Shown here: positions 43,425 through 55,683 of the stretch, in pieces | Numbering within the stretch: the first letter of the stretch is position 1 | How the letters are laid out: each line of letters starts with the position of its first letter | Source: Laccaria trichodermophora | Taxonomy: Eukaryota > Basidiomycota > Agaricomycetes > Agaricales > Hydnangiaceae | Assembly: GCA_018417955.1 (NCBI GenBank) | Contig: JACTVC010000016.1 | Location: 806,001-870,000 of the forward strand | Length of the DNA: 64,000 bases | Direction: 5' to 3' | The notes under the pieces: generated by a model | The model's input: the letters and a program-made list of their open reading frames with translations, nothing else | Told to the model about the DNA's origin: nothing | Database searches by the model: none | Made by a program: the position numbers and the translations under genes

Positions 43425-43815
43425 AGTGGGACGATGCGGAAAGTTGCGTATCAAGTATACGTTGATGCTGCGAATCCTGGTGGTTCCGAGGGGGCTTCGG
43501 AGTCTAATAGCTAGGTGTTTCTCTTTTTTTTTTTTTTTGACCAGAGTTTCGCGCTGAGAAAGCCCGAGTCGGAGGAGATGGGGATGGGGACAGGTATTCT
43601 TGAGGTGGTTTCGCATCAGATGACTGTGCGGGAGGTGCCGTTGTTGTCTTTCGAGGGTGGTTGCCGTGAGTTGCGGACATCGTGGGCGGTGGAGGTGATG
43701 GGGTTGATGAGCATGAAAACCTGGAACTTGAGCTGCGTCATTGTCGGCTTTGTTAATTTATAAACGCTTTCGGGTCGGCCGCGTTGGAAGTAATGTATTA
43801 TATCTCTTTGTGTTA
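43425..43815 (+). pseudogene. Decayed partial duplicate of the NTF2-like gene 3' end
   Basis: Aligns with 41627-42115: GGGACGATGCGGAA, TACGTTGATGCTGC, GACCAGAGTTTCG, the exact block GCATCAGATGACTGTGCGGG, then GCCGTTGTTGTCTTT and the 3' flank GG.AAATAATGT-like text. It has lost internal pieces, gained a 16-base T-run and has frameshifts and stops. No promoter or 5' half is present. Confidence 0.82.
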
Positions 43816-45099
43816 TTTCACTCCGTTGACAATCCTAAGTCTTATTAGCAGGCTCGAGGTCAACTCAGTTCCTCCCTCGGCGCCCGTTGAACTTCAAGAC
43901 GGTAATCTTGCTGTATCAAGGGTTCTGATCATGAAGTCGTCTGTGTTAGTGTATTTGATAAGGTGCGACTTTTTTTGGGTTGGACAACATACCTTATAAA
44001 ACCTTATAAAACTCACTGCTCAGTCTCAGGACAGGCATTTTTAAGCACGGATTTGGACCCCTATTAGCACGAGGTCAGGTCCAAGTTGAGCCTGACCTCT
44101 GGACAGGCAATCAAAATCAAATATCCAGCCCTGCTCGAAACTAGTGAGAATAACTTTCGTCTAGCATGTTATTTCGCACACTAAAAAAAAAATATCATTA
44201 TCAGGAAAACACCTTTCTATACAATCGAGGTTTTCACTGTATGGACAGGATTTCCGGTCTAGATATAGGGCTGGTAACGTGTTTGTGCCTTGACAAATTG
44301 ACTATGTATCCTCACATCAACCTGTTTTGCGTTTCGCACGTAGACTTGTAGTTTGTTTCTATAGCCAGGATGCGGTGTTGTTGGTGTTGGTGTTATGGCT
44401 GATGATCGTTGTGGGTTGTCCACCACATCTCGGAAATCCCCGGCGGGTCATCCACTTTTACTCAGCACCCTGCCAATGTATTCCAGGAACATTTCAAAAA
44501 CGAGCCTCTTCGTCGCCTACTGATCCGGAATTAGAGGAAGAGAAATTGGGATGGAGAGCCTACGTCTACCTCCAAACCCGCGGAAAATTAAATCAAAGCA
44601 CTCAGAGCATATCCCCCGTCCCTATCACAGGCTCCAACTCCCGTGCGCCTACAATCTGACTCGAAAGACAACATTTGGACAACATTAGCCTCCCTTCATC
44701 AAGGATATCTTTGTCTGTGGGAAAACGCTTCCAATATGAAGTGACCCTGCCGGAAACAAACACCCCTGGACAGGCAGATTGTATTTGAATGCCAGGTTCT
44801 CAACTTGCAAGCTTACCCACCTCGAGACTCAAGTCTCAAGACACCCCGTTGAACCACTTTAGTTGCGTTCATCGACTGAAGTTTCTCAAAGGACCACGGT
44901 GATCCCTAGCCCCTGTAAAGCATGGTGCGTGCTGTAGATTGCCATTTCGGCCGCTCTGACTCCGTTTTCTTGGGCAAAATAGCACGAAGCATCCGACCCA
45001 CCAACGTTCTGGGACCCAACGATAATTACATGTCTTTTCTTCACGGGTCTCACAATTTTGGTCAGAAAGGTTCTTTCGACGTTTGAACGGTGTTGCTTA
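43816..45099. other. Gene-poor region
   Basis: Contains the second copy of the CACATCTCGGAAAT...CTCAGCA text at about 44416-44475. A minus-strand frame of 95 residues ends at 44886 (RPVKKRHVIIVGSQNVGGSD), looks partly protein-like, but has no start or family. Confidence 0.4.
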
Positions 45100-46430
45100 C
45101 AGTCATTGGCATCAGACTTACGATTATATCTGCACCCTCGACCAAGAGGTACGTACGCTGTTCCGAAATTCACCGAACGTATATGGTGCTAAGATTGTCG
45201 TCTTCAGGTTGAATTTGCATGGCCTTGTCCTCCGTCACTTGGGATGCTTCTTTTCTATTTCAACCGATACGTTCCCTTCATCGATCAATCTGTCTCGCTT
45301 TACCGTGAATTTCTTCTACTTTCCGTCATCCTGCGAGTACAAACTTCGATCGTTCTCTGTAGTGAGGCTTTCTATGAATCCGCCCGAGGTACGCATTCAG
45401 TTTCAGTAAATACCTTTTCTCACCAGCGGTCGTTGCTAGATCTGTTCCCATTTAACTAAATGGGCCATATGTTCGTTCGCCTCCCCGTCTCTCAGCTCTA
45501 AAGCTTACGTTTTTCAGGGTTCATTTGTTTCGGGATCTTCATTTCACAACGTTGGTGCCGTCCTTCATTTACGTACCCGGACCCGATGGCTTAAACGCTT
45601 CAGTGATAATCACTCTTCGCACCTGCGCGATTTGGGGGGCAAGGCGACACGTAACAATACCCCTTGCAGCTCTAGCTGTGGTAGGCATCTCTTGTTAAAA
45701 ATCCGGACACGTATTACAAAAGCCTCAACTTATCAACAGGCCACCCTTGCGCTCTTTGCATCTCAGACGGCAAAGCTACTCAATTCCTTACAATGTGAGC
45801 TCGCACCACTCCTTTTATTCTTTAATCATCGCGGTGGGTTCCAAATAAATCAAGTATTAATCTACACATCAGTTATCCACGGAAACGGTCGCGGGTGCTA
45901 CATCAAACCAGGCCCGGGGAAGGTTCTGGATGTCGTATTCCTGCCGAATTTTATATCTGACTTCGGTGGGCTTATATCTCTCGCTTTGCTTGTCCCAAAT
46001 CTCAACAAATCTCAAACGGATATAGTTGCTATAACTCTCACGACGATTAAAGCTTACCAGCACTGTAAGTTTGCTTCCTCGTTGAAGCACAAGACTAAAT
46101 GACTAACCTCTTCTAGTTCGACTCTCTTGCTCGTCTTGGCTGAATCAATTTTATAGAGACGGTTGGTCCAGCCATATTCTATTCTTTTGTTGGAACTAAT
46201 AGTAGCATAGGTCTTCTTTACTGTACATTTATCCTTGGTGTGTATTTTGTGTTTGACTACTGCCACGTTCACCGATTTATTTGTCTTGCTAGTATTGGGT
46301 CTCATCAATATCATCAGCCCGACTTTCCCTGTCGTGCGTATAAATTCACTCCTCCTGTTTTTTTTTGCTAATGTTTTGGTGCCCAGCCTCTATACTACAA
46401 GGCAGTCATGCATAGGTACGATTCCTTACT
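45100..46430 (+). pseudogene. DUF6533-type membrane protein, probably decayed
   Basis: The DUF6533 signature is clear across an intron: QTYDYICTLDQE, then VEFAWPCPPSLGMLLFYFNRYVPFIDQSVSLY (quoted in pieces: LLFYFNRYVPFID). Later family features follow in other frames: SVIITLRTCAIWGARR, GCYIKPGPGKVLDVVFL, ITLTTIKAYQH and, after an intron, LNQFYRDGW. The expected connecting exons contain stops and frameshifts (for example after FFCWN), and no N-terminal start was found. Intact members are seven-helix-like membrane proteins of unknown role, expanded in basidiomycetes. I judge this a pseudogene, but an odd splice pattern could still rescue part of it. Confidence 0.65.
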
Positions 46431-47159
46431 TATAACTGCCGGTCTCATGATAAGTGATCCAACCCTAGCCCCACACGCGTCTTCCATTCAATATTTTGTA
46501 ATCGGGTGATGCTACTAATTCTAAAGCAGCGCCATGACATGGCTCAACGCGAGCGGCGGCCCGAGGCAACAGGCGACGGAGAAACGATGCAGATATTTTC
46601 AACGGTGTTTACGGAAATAATCACGTCCGGTAATACTAGTACTGGGCACAATTTTATCAATCGCGGGTCAAATGCCGCATAATTTTCAAAACCTCGACAG
46701 TCGCTTCAGCTCGGAGCACGGGGGTAAACAGAGTGGTGAAGGAGGCACAAAATGAAGCTATAAATTGAGGACTCGGCGCTGGAGTGACGAGCCGACTAGG
46801 TCGATTACGCTCTTTATGTAATCTCACCACCTCCTTCCTACGAATCATTTTTCATGAGCCCGGCTTGACGTTGTGTGGCCAAGTCTGGTGCTACTATGCC
46901 CCACCAGTACCTCCTCTTCTGAGTCAGCACATTTTTGATCTCGTACCCTTCCATCAACAATTAGTTTCAGAGTGTTAAATCTTTCTGAGCGCAATCGATG
47001 CTCAAGTTCAATTCTTCTCGAGCTTCACGTAACCTTCAGAACTCTGCGAATAAAAATCTAAGCTACATGATTACAACTGCTTATCGACATGCCAAGTATG
47101 ATACTCTATTTTCCTTTAATTTATCGAATAAAATACAAGCGCGAGGTCCGAGTGGCCAT
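46431..47159. other. Intergenic, no feature recognised
   Basis: No coding frame with support. Confidence 0.45.
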
Positions 47160-49742
47160 TTACCAAAATCGTGTTTGTAAAGGATGGAGTCCTACGAATT
47201 TCCGAAGCATGACGACATTTGAAGTGAGGCTGGAGAACTGCAGTGTGACAAAAAAATTACACGAAGAGGGAGTGTAAACATCAGAGAAGTCGTAAAAGAC
47301 AAAAAGGGATGAATTAAACGCACCCCATTTCCAATGAATACCTCCGCCCTCTGCGCGACATACATGTCTAGCGCCTGCGCTACGTATTTCTCTTCCCATC
47401 CGAGCTGGAGGTCCCTGCTAGTTGCTATCCCATCCCAGGCCCAGGGTTCTGACGTTGCGAGAGTTAGATGAATCGGAATAAAGACCGGAGGGCAAAATAA
47501 AAACCCTCAACACACCTCCTACTCTGACCTCCCCATCCCCAAGGGCCACTTCCCATCCGCTCAGAGCGTCCTCCTTCAACGCAGTCCGAACCTCCTCCAA
47601 CCACGCTCGATCCCCATTACTCATAATATACACCCCGCGCAGCCCACTCCACTTCGTTCCTCCGCCATCTCCTTGTTTCACCTTTCTCCCGCCCTTCCAC
47701 CAAACTAAAAACCTAAACCACCCCTCCTTCCGCATCTCCGAAGCCAACGCATCTCTCTCCATCTTCTCAACAAAAGCAAAATAATCCTGCACAACCTCCC
47801 TTACCCTCCTCACCACCTGCCCGACATCAGGAATGCAATGATCGTAATAAACTTTCCGTTTGGCTTCCATGCTTGGCACGATTGGGTGGGTAGTAAACGA
47901 TTTTCCCGTCTTAGACGTAAATTCCGCTTCAGTATTCCCCGCCGAATTAGCGCTAGCATTACTCTCCACAACGCGCGGAACGGCGAATGTATCCCCAGTC
48001 TGAAGACTCATGTCTGGGAAGGAATTGAATCCAGTGAATGTGGAATTCCAATTGGCAAGATGGGCGCAGTGGGAGATGAAGTCCCCTCGTCGGAGGTGGA
48101 GGGCCAAAAGGGGCATTGAGGTGTTGGCGTTGCCAATAATATTTGTGGAAGGGGTTGGCGATGGACCAGCCGAATTCGAAAGCGAGAGCGAATTGGAAGA
48201 TGAATTTTTCAAGGGGAAATTTGACCCTTCAAAAAATTGTCTGTTTTTTTTGAACGCGCGGTGAATGAGTGGGGACCATGCCCATTGAGTAAGCACGGGC
48301 GAACGCGAGAGGGAGGGCCAGACGTCCTGTATGCGTTTAGAGCCGAATAGCCTAGGGAAGCTAAATTAGCGTGACGGTAGCCTAGGGTGCGGGGACATTA
48401 TGAATTATAGATGTATAAAATGGAGTTGACAATTAGGAAAAAAGGAAAATGTGGGGTGTTTTACATTAACATCGAGGGTTTCAAACGTCGCAAACACGAA
48501 ATTGAAGGCGGCGAATGTTAAAAGAAGACGAGAGGAATATTCAATGAATAAGGTAGTCAAGAAACGATTCAACAGCAAAAATGGTCAAAAGAAAAAGCAA
48601 GGGAAATAAATGCAAACTGTCCTCACCAAATATCAAAGACGTTAACCTCCCCCTTCTTCACCTCAACACAGCGCGCATCTCTCAAGTCCGGTTCGTTCAA
48701 TCGGGCCACCCACGCTGAGAGAATTTGGTGTGCGGATGCATCTGCTAGGAGAATTTGATTCTTTTTCCTCTGGGGTGGAAAAGAATTCGGGTCGGAATCT
48801 TAGGACTGTGAATCAGATTTTTCCAGTCAGAAACCGAGTTAACATTTCTTACCTGCTCCGCTCGAAGATGGAGCTGAATCGAAACTATCGTAGTCGTCGT
48901 ATATATCCTCCTCTATGTCGTCTAACCACGCGTTCCGGTCAATCCAGGTCGTTCGCATTTCCTCGGTTGATATATACACGCGTGAAGAAGGGGGGCAGAT
49001 GGACTCGTAGAGTAGGTGGGGAATTGCGCGTGGCGTATCGGGAGCGGTAGTTAAATTATTAGGGGGCAAGCCGAGGATGTGTCCTAAGTTTTTAGGATTA
49101 GAATTACAAAAATCATGGGACGAATAGAAGGAGAAACGGACCAGCTATCATTGTCGACAATGGCACGCGGGATGGTATGAGTGAATTCCCATTAAACAGA
49201 GAATATTCAGGGCCATATCGATCCCATGTGTAGTTGTCATACACATAGCTATCCATAGCGATTAAAATTGGCATAAAATAGATAGAACAGGAGACGCACC
49301 CCCTCCCCGCGCTCCACGCCAGGTGCGCCGTGAGCACGATTTCCTGCAACGCATTTCCCCATCCCCAACCTGAGCCGTGGTTTGCGAAGAATATATATTT
49401 CCCCTCCGGCTCTGCGCTTGCGTTGAGGGCATCCGCACCTAACTGGTGCTCATACGCCGTGTAGGCTTCGTACAAAGGCGGATTATTCGATGCGGAAGGT
49501 TGTAGGTCTTGAGGCGTCGGATATGGGGGTATATGCGTCGGCGGGGAAGTAGGTACTAAGGGGGAGGGAGATGGTGCGATGGAGCGAGAAGGAAGAAGGA
49601 CGTAGACGATACTGCATACGATGAGACAGAGGAGGATGCGAGTATATCGCTTTGTCAACGCTCTGGGGAACACTTTCGTCGAGCTTGTCGTCGTGGAGAA
49701 CGAGGCGGACGCCGGCAAGAGTGAGTACTGGCGGTCCCTCAT
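47160..49742 (-). CDS. Type II membrane O-fucosyltransferase-like glycosyltransferase
   Basis: Seven exons (49742-49300, 49248-49142, 49083-48853, 48798-48627, 48351-47516, 47448-47324, 47237-47160) sum to 1992 bases, 663 residues. A basic cytosolic start is followed by one membrane helix (about residues 33-50, ILLCLIVCSIVYVLL), then a Pro-rich stem. The lumenal domain begins KYIFFANHGSGWGWGNALQE, a loop like the GDP-fucose-binding GGLNN/R region, and later has LALHLRRGDFISHC, the LRRGD motif of O-fucosyltransferase-type enzymes. Near the end come LQLGWEEKYVAQALDMYVAQ and FSSLTSNVVMLRK, the usual closing motif with its conserved Ser. A Golgi or ER enzyme modifying proteins or glycans is inferred; the sugar and acceptor are unknown. 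A Ser/Asn insert splits the domain near residue 340. Confidence 0.83.
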
Positions 49743-51920
49743 CGTCGTCGGGTTTGAACGTCGCGATCCATTACATACAAACCAATTTAATCGTTTATTA
49801 GTTTATTAGGTGTGCGCGGAATCAAATTTGGTATTGCAGTTTCCCGAACGGGGCAACATCGCAGTCAATTACGTAACGCACCCTTGATATTGACCACCTT
49901 TGACGACAATTTTTGGCTAGTAATCTGGCCGTGGGTTACCAATTCAACCTGAAAATCAATTGAGTTGAAGATGGAAAGCACAAAAAATTCACCGACATCT
50001 CTGTAGACGGGCACTGTGCATGACCGCGAGCTTGAGATATAGCCTTCTGCTTCTCCGGCAAGACGTAAGGCCAGAAATTGAAGGTTCTCATTGTTCCTTG
50101 CTTGACAAGGTCTCTGAGATCGCGCTTGTATCCTGAAAACACAGACCCCACCACAGAAAAAGTTCCCTTTGTTGTCTGGAAACGCATCAGCACCCGTTGC
50201 TCATGGATGGTAAAGGTTTCGAGGGTTTTTCAGTGAGCGGCGAAAGGGAAGGCTGCACAGTGAATACTTGGTGTGTTTCTCGTCATTTCTCGACGTCCCT
50301 GTGCCACTCTTCATTCGTGACGAAACCCATTTCGAGGCCGCTCGGAACGCATTCCATGACGTCAAAGCAGAAATTCCAGCAAAAGTGTGGAAGGCGCAAA
50401 AATACTGCCAGCGAGGGTGCATGCCCCCAGACGCCCGGGGCCATGTCATGGAATTGTTTTTCTCGTGCCGATCATTGGCCCGAATGGTCAATGTCAAACC
50501 AAGGAAGTTAGGGAAAATGGCCACGATTTCGTTGTTAAACGTCAGGACCCGAAACTGTATTAAATCCATTCCGACAAAGTCGGGGTAAGGTGTAGAGACC
50601 ACCGATATACAGACCTTATCGTCGTGGTCAAAGCGAGACTCGTGGATAAATGCGTTGAAGAGCTCCATCTGACTCGTTTGAATGTTTCAAAGGCCGTTCA
50701 ATGCAAAGAGCATACCTCTTACGTGGAGGCGACGACTTCCCGTCAGAACCAAATTTCCCTGCTTGAACCAAAGGTAGTCAGATCCACTCCGAGCCTCCAA
50801 ATTCTCACCAGCAACGTGCCATTGATGGACCCAGAACATTGATCAAGTCGAGGTTTCGTCGAGAAGTGCTTGAACGAAGGAAAGTACGACTCCTCTAAAG
50901 TTTGGTTGCCTTTCGCTATTAAAGTCGCTTTGTTATCCTCTTGTAGATCTGAAGAATTGGACTGGGGTTACTCGAGCCCGAGCTCGACAACATCATGGAG
51001 TTACTGATCAACGTTCATTTCAAATTTGTGACAGTGTGGTCTTGATGTGGTCCCAGGTTCGACAGCTGGCGAAACAAACAACGCTCTCCTCATCTCGTCT
51101 AGCTTCGAGTTCCTATATATCAATTCTCTATAGGAAACGGTTGCGGAATGCCGTCCCAAAAGTTAAGACAAGATATTGCTCATTACTGGTATTAGATCTG
51201 CGGGCCAACTTGAAGTTGATCATCACCGACGGTCCGTCCCTGAAGCTCAGCTCGCCTGTGAACTCTAAAACTTTTAACCCAGTGCTCCCCCCTGGACGCC
51301 AACCTCCCTATCCTGACCGGCACGCACTACGAATGCTTTTTGCGGTGGATCAGGTTGCAATAAATATTTGCTGCATTCTCCCCTTGGCCGCAATGGAACC
51401 CAACGTACTACTACATAGAGGTATGTGCCAACAACAATTTTAATGCAACTGATAATAATCTCCATCTGTTGAGCAGTCCCAAAGCTTTTACACAGCATAC
51501 GAACAATCAATCATGATAGAAGCAAGATGTTGTCAACGACGGCGCCCGGGGATTCGTCGGCTCGCTTTTCAATTTTCTAAAATCACACGCTCAAGGACGA
51601 CTGGCAAACGCAAACGTCGCGACCACACATCTCAGACGAGCCAGTCAGTGTGGTAAACTCTTCGCCTTGTTGAAGGTGATCCCGTTCGTCATGTACCGGA
51701 GTCATCCTCAGGCGATTCGGAGTCCATTCATCGTCTAATACGGGTCGCGAAGGCACATGCTGCGATGATGGAGACCACACTGATCCGTGTTGTCCTGTCA
51801 CTGCCGGCCCGGAGCAGGGTGTGGACTGCCACTCATTCATCATTCGAAGTGTTTCACGTCTAGAGCCGCTTTTCTACTTCTACGCCCTTGCTTTCAACGA
51901 TCACTTGCTTCAACTCTAAG
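49743..51920. other. Region with possible minus-strand gene fragments
   Basis: On the minus strand, 50668-50201 is open for 155 codons (MELFNAFIHESRFDHDD ...) and 50240-49936 carries VFSGYKRDLRDLVKQG and NFWPYVLPEKQKA in another frame. I could not find a consensus intron that joins them. They may be a decayed gene or one with unusual splicing. 50843-51920 shows nothing convincing. Confidence 0.35.
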
Positions 51921-53837
51921 ATGCCCCCGCCGACCGGTGGACACATTCTTTTCATCTACGTTCTTTCCCTCCTCTTCTCCCTTGTTTCTGCACAGGACTT
52001 GAGCGTGCCAACGTCATGGAGGGTGAGTTTTGCGCGCTACACATTCCGAAGGCCAGGCACGACGTTTACCTCTTCACCCTTTTAGAAACCGAGCACCTCT
52101 CGACCACTTTCTGAGCGGATCTCCATCTCCCAAAACGCTATCAACTCCATTCTGCCACAGCTGAACTCTGCAACTGGTGAATTCAACGGTGCGTATCCAT
52201 TTCGCGTGCTCCGCAAACCATTGAACTCGTCTCATGCTTAACTTTGAGGCATCGGATACTGGCAAGCGGGGAACGTTTGGACTGCGATTGCGAATCACGA
52301 CCATTTCGCGGGGACTGACAAGAACAAGGCGGTGGTCGTGAATAACCTGAATACCGCATTCAAGCTAAACGCTCATTATGATAAATATGGGTTCGTCCTG
52401 GTTTCTTCTTTCCTTTAGTCAGATCTAACTCCTCACGTATATCACAGCGTGCGTCATTCTTTGACTTGTTCTCTTTGAACCCCTGACAAGCCATTTTTCT
52501 TTAGTACAACGACGATGCGCTGTACGTGAAGAATGAAATTCCATCTGTCCTATTTTGACCTCATACATCTATTCAAGTTGGTGGGCGCAAGCAGCATTGT
52601 CGGGCTACAGAGCCTATAAGGACCAAAATCTTTTGTCGCATGCCGTTGACACTTGGAATCAAGTCACGAACTAGTAAGTTGCGCAGAACAGCCTATTTGG
52701 TTGACACTCAACGCCCAGTTGCATCGTCTAGCGTTATTACTAAAGCTGACGCGAACTCGCAAAAGCAGCCCAAAAAGAACTTTTCGATCACTGGCACTTG
52801 TAATGGAGGTTAGTTCGGCCATTCTTTACTTGTTGAGATTTGTTAATTTTGTTACCAGCTACCATGGCTGGCGGTGTTTTCTGGGTAAACACTATGTTAT
52901 CTAAACCCATTTTCACACTGAACCCATTTCAGCGTACCACGACTGATGACCAAAGCATCAACTCCATCACAACGGGGTACGTACCGCTTGTAACTCAACA
53001 ATTTGACCCTAATAGACATTTGTTTATTTTAGGCTGTACATTGCGTAAGTTCATGGCGATTTCGCATTTTATTTGCAGTTCATTTGCTAGCAGTACCTCT
53101 GCTCTTCTTGCGGAAATTACTGGGGACTCGAAGTACACAAAAGCAGCCATCCTAAGTGCACAGTGGATCAAAGCGCACAACATCAACGCGAATGGAATTA
53201 TCCTGGACTCAGTCAACGGACACGACTGTACTCGGTCCCCATCGAACTGGTTGTTCACGTATAACAGCGGTAAATTTATTGAAGGCCTGAGCGTTCTGGC
53301 AAGTGTTACTAAGGATTCTCAGTGGAACAATTTGTGAGTGGTTAGTTTTTGATACGTGTTTTGAGTATGCTGACGCGTGTTACAGAATGGTGCACACCGT
53401 TGCGGCGGCGGTCAAGTCATCTACGTGGCAAGGCAGCGATGGGATCATCACAGAGGGCTCCAGTCCGACGAGCAATAATGATGGAGTCGGTTTCAAATGT
53501 TAGCACTTCGTGTTGTCTCTGCAATTGACGTTGAACCTATTTTTTACCCTTTAGCTATCTTCATCCGTGGTCTCTACGAGGCTTTCTTTAGAAATCCTCG
53601 GAACGCAAATCTCCATGTTCTACTTCGCAGCTATGTTGACGTTCAGGTGCGTATCGATACTTTGTACATTTTTGGCGATCTTCCTAATCATAGGAGTAGT
53701 ACAACGCTCTTCTAGACCTTGCGGCCACCAAGTCAACCTATTCCTCGAGTTGGCACGGGCCTCCACAGTCGTTCACCACTTGGGGACAGCTTGCGTCTTT
53801 GGATGTCCTGGGTAGTGCAATTAGGATTAACAGTTAG
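51921..53837 (+). CDS. GH76 family alpha-1,6-mannanase-like glycoside hydrolase
   Basis: About ten exons, all with consensus splice ends, give one continuous GH76 protein. A signal peptide (HILFIYVLSLLFSLVSAQ) is followed by NAINSILPQLNSATG, GIGYWQAGNVWTAIANHDHF and the catalytic double Asp in YNDDAL, spliced to WWAQAALSGYRAY. Then come KNFSITGTCNGATMAGGVFW, AEITGDSKYTKAAILSAQWI, FTYNSGKFIEGLSVLA, GSDGIITEGSSPTSNNDG, AIFIRGLYEAF, YNALLDLAA and WHGPPQSFTTWGQLA. The frame ends at TAG 53835-53837. Members cleave alpha-1,6-mannan or, as yeast Dfg5/Dcw1, help move GPI proteins into the wall. No C-terminal GPI signal is visible here, so a secreted hydrolase is more likely. Confidence 0.9.
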
Positions 53838-54171
53838 ATATACCTGTCACAAGCGGGGTTCAAATTCACGGACAAATCGTTTTATTTATCCTTCGTAGAT
53901 CCCCTCCGTTTTATTGAGCTGTACTGAAAGGTCGGTTTTGATGCGAAAACGTCTTGGCAAGTTGTTTTTAAACATGCGCAAACATTGAAATTGATACCGC
54001 ACTGAACTGCCTCATCGGCCTCATACCCTTATACATGACTTCGCATGACTGGTTCTTTCTTATACCTGGCTGTTTCGGTTCCTAACGGGCTCATTCACAG
54101 CATAAAACGCTCCTGATAGACTCCAAGAAAGAGTTATCGCAATTGACATACCCTCATCAAGCTCTCACATC
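53838..54171. other. Intergenic, promoter of the ceramidase-like gene
   Basis: About 330 bases with no other feature seen. Confidence 0.5.
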
Positions 54172-55385
54172 ATGATGAACCGACGGCGGTCAGTGAAATC
54201 TGTCGCCTCCACAACCAGCGGCAGCAGCAGCTCTAGCCAGTCAGAGAGAAGGGACCGGATTCGCATGAGAACCAATACCGAAGAACCCCCTCTATATACC
54301 ATCGACCTCTCACTTCCTCCGCAGTCGCGGTATACCACCATTTGCAACGACTTCAAACATGAAATCTCCGAAATGACGGGGATATACGATGATATATTGA
54401 ATTCAACACCTTACCCTCGTCTTCTGGGGTTCCTGGCCAAGTTACTACTCAGACGGGTGCACTCGCGTGAGGAGACGGAGGAGATTCGTGGCATCGCACA
54501 GGTGACTGGGGTTCCGCTGAACCTCGTCGTTGCGTACAACACTTTTTTGGACCTGTTTTCGGGATGCATCAGTGGGGGTGTGAAGGCAAAAGATGTGGGT
54601 GGGATCGTCCATTTTCGAGGTCTGGACTGGGGCATGGATCCTCTGCGAGACTTGATCATACGCGTCGAGTATGTGCGAGATGGGAGGGTAGTTGCCAGGT
54701 ATGTTAAGTAGTGCTTCTCACAAATCCGTGATTCAACCTGACATTCTCATACTATAGGGGCGTAACATACGCGGGCTACGTGGGGTGTTTGACTGGCGTT
54801 AGAGAAGGTCTCTCAATGTCACTCAACTACCGCGCGAACATCAACTCAAAATCTTCCATCTTTTCGCATCGCCAACATCAGCTCAGTCTCCTTCTCGGCC
54901 GCACCCCAGCCATTGCGAGCCACCTTCGCCAAATTTTGCTCTCCCCAGGTCCTCCACCCACCTTGGACCAGCTGGCCAGCAAGTTTACTACGATTCACGC
55001 GTCGACGAGCTACCTGACCTTCTGTACCCCCAAAGCGGTCCTGGTCATCGAGAAAGACTTAACGACAGCCACTATCCACACCTCTGATAAGTTTCTCGCT
55101 GTCACGAACCACGACGCGTCTATGGAATCTTGGGACCCCGAGCGGTGGGCCCAGGTCCCTGAACTCGCTTGCGCTAGGGACATAGTGAATGATAGCATTC
55201 AGCGGAAGGAGTGCGTTGCGAATTTGTTCCAAAAACAACGGGCTGTGCGCGTTACGGTTGATACAGTGCGACAGTGGCTGCGCACATACCCTTTGCGGAA
55301 CGAGATGACACATTTCTCGTGTATCATGGATCCATCGGCGGAAGGTGGGGGCTTGCTTTGGGTGGAGGCATGTGAGGAGAGTTGA
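54172..55385 (+). CDS. Acid ceramidase / NAAA-like amidase
   Basis: Two exons (54172-54698 and 54758-55385) give 1155 bases, 384 residues. A Ser/Arg-rich start is followed by PPLYTIDLSLPPQSRYTTIC, VPLNLVVAYNTFLDLFSGC and VHFRGLDWGMDPLRDLIIRV. After the intron, YAGYVGCLTGVREGLSMSLNYR (quoted in part: GYVGCLTGVREG) and SLLLGRTPAIASHLRQIL follow. This is the Ntn-hydrolase-type family of acid ceramidase and N-acylethanolamine amidase. In animal members the nucleophile Cys is exposed by self-cleavage; here the matching Cys may be that of FSGC or VGCLTG, which I cannot decide by eye. There is no clear signal peptide, unlike lysosomal members, unless a 5' exon is missed. A role in lipid amide breakdown is likely. 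Confidence 0.8.
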
Positions 55386-55683
55386 GCAAACGGTCATTCC
55401 AGGATCGGGCTGCCAGAAAATCTTAGGCCATGTCTCTGTGTGCACGTCGACCTCACAATGTCATTTCGACCACATTCCGGACACTACGCATTGTCTGTTC
55501 CCGTCTCCCATCGTATTTTTACGTGCACTTGCTGAATATACCCACATAGTACTACCCTAGATCGCCGCGTATCCAGAGAGATGCTTAGGGATATACCTAC
55601 AGATTCATCACTGACATGTTCATTGAATATGCAAGAGCTATCAGATATTTAGAACCGGATGTAGGGGCGCTGATGTCTAATAC
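55386..55683. other. Convergent intergenic region
   Basis: About 300 bases between the ceramidase-like and methyltransferase stops; nothing seen. Confidence 0.5.

Noticed and set aside
44886..45173. 95-residue minus-strand frame (VIIVGSQNVGGSD)
   Set aside because: Partly protein-like, but without a proper start or splice partners, and it overlaps the DUF6533 relic. Too weak to list as a gene.
51036..51443. 135-codon plus-strand frame
   Set aside because: No signal, domain or splice context; composition not convincing.
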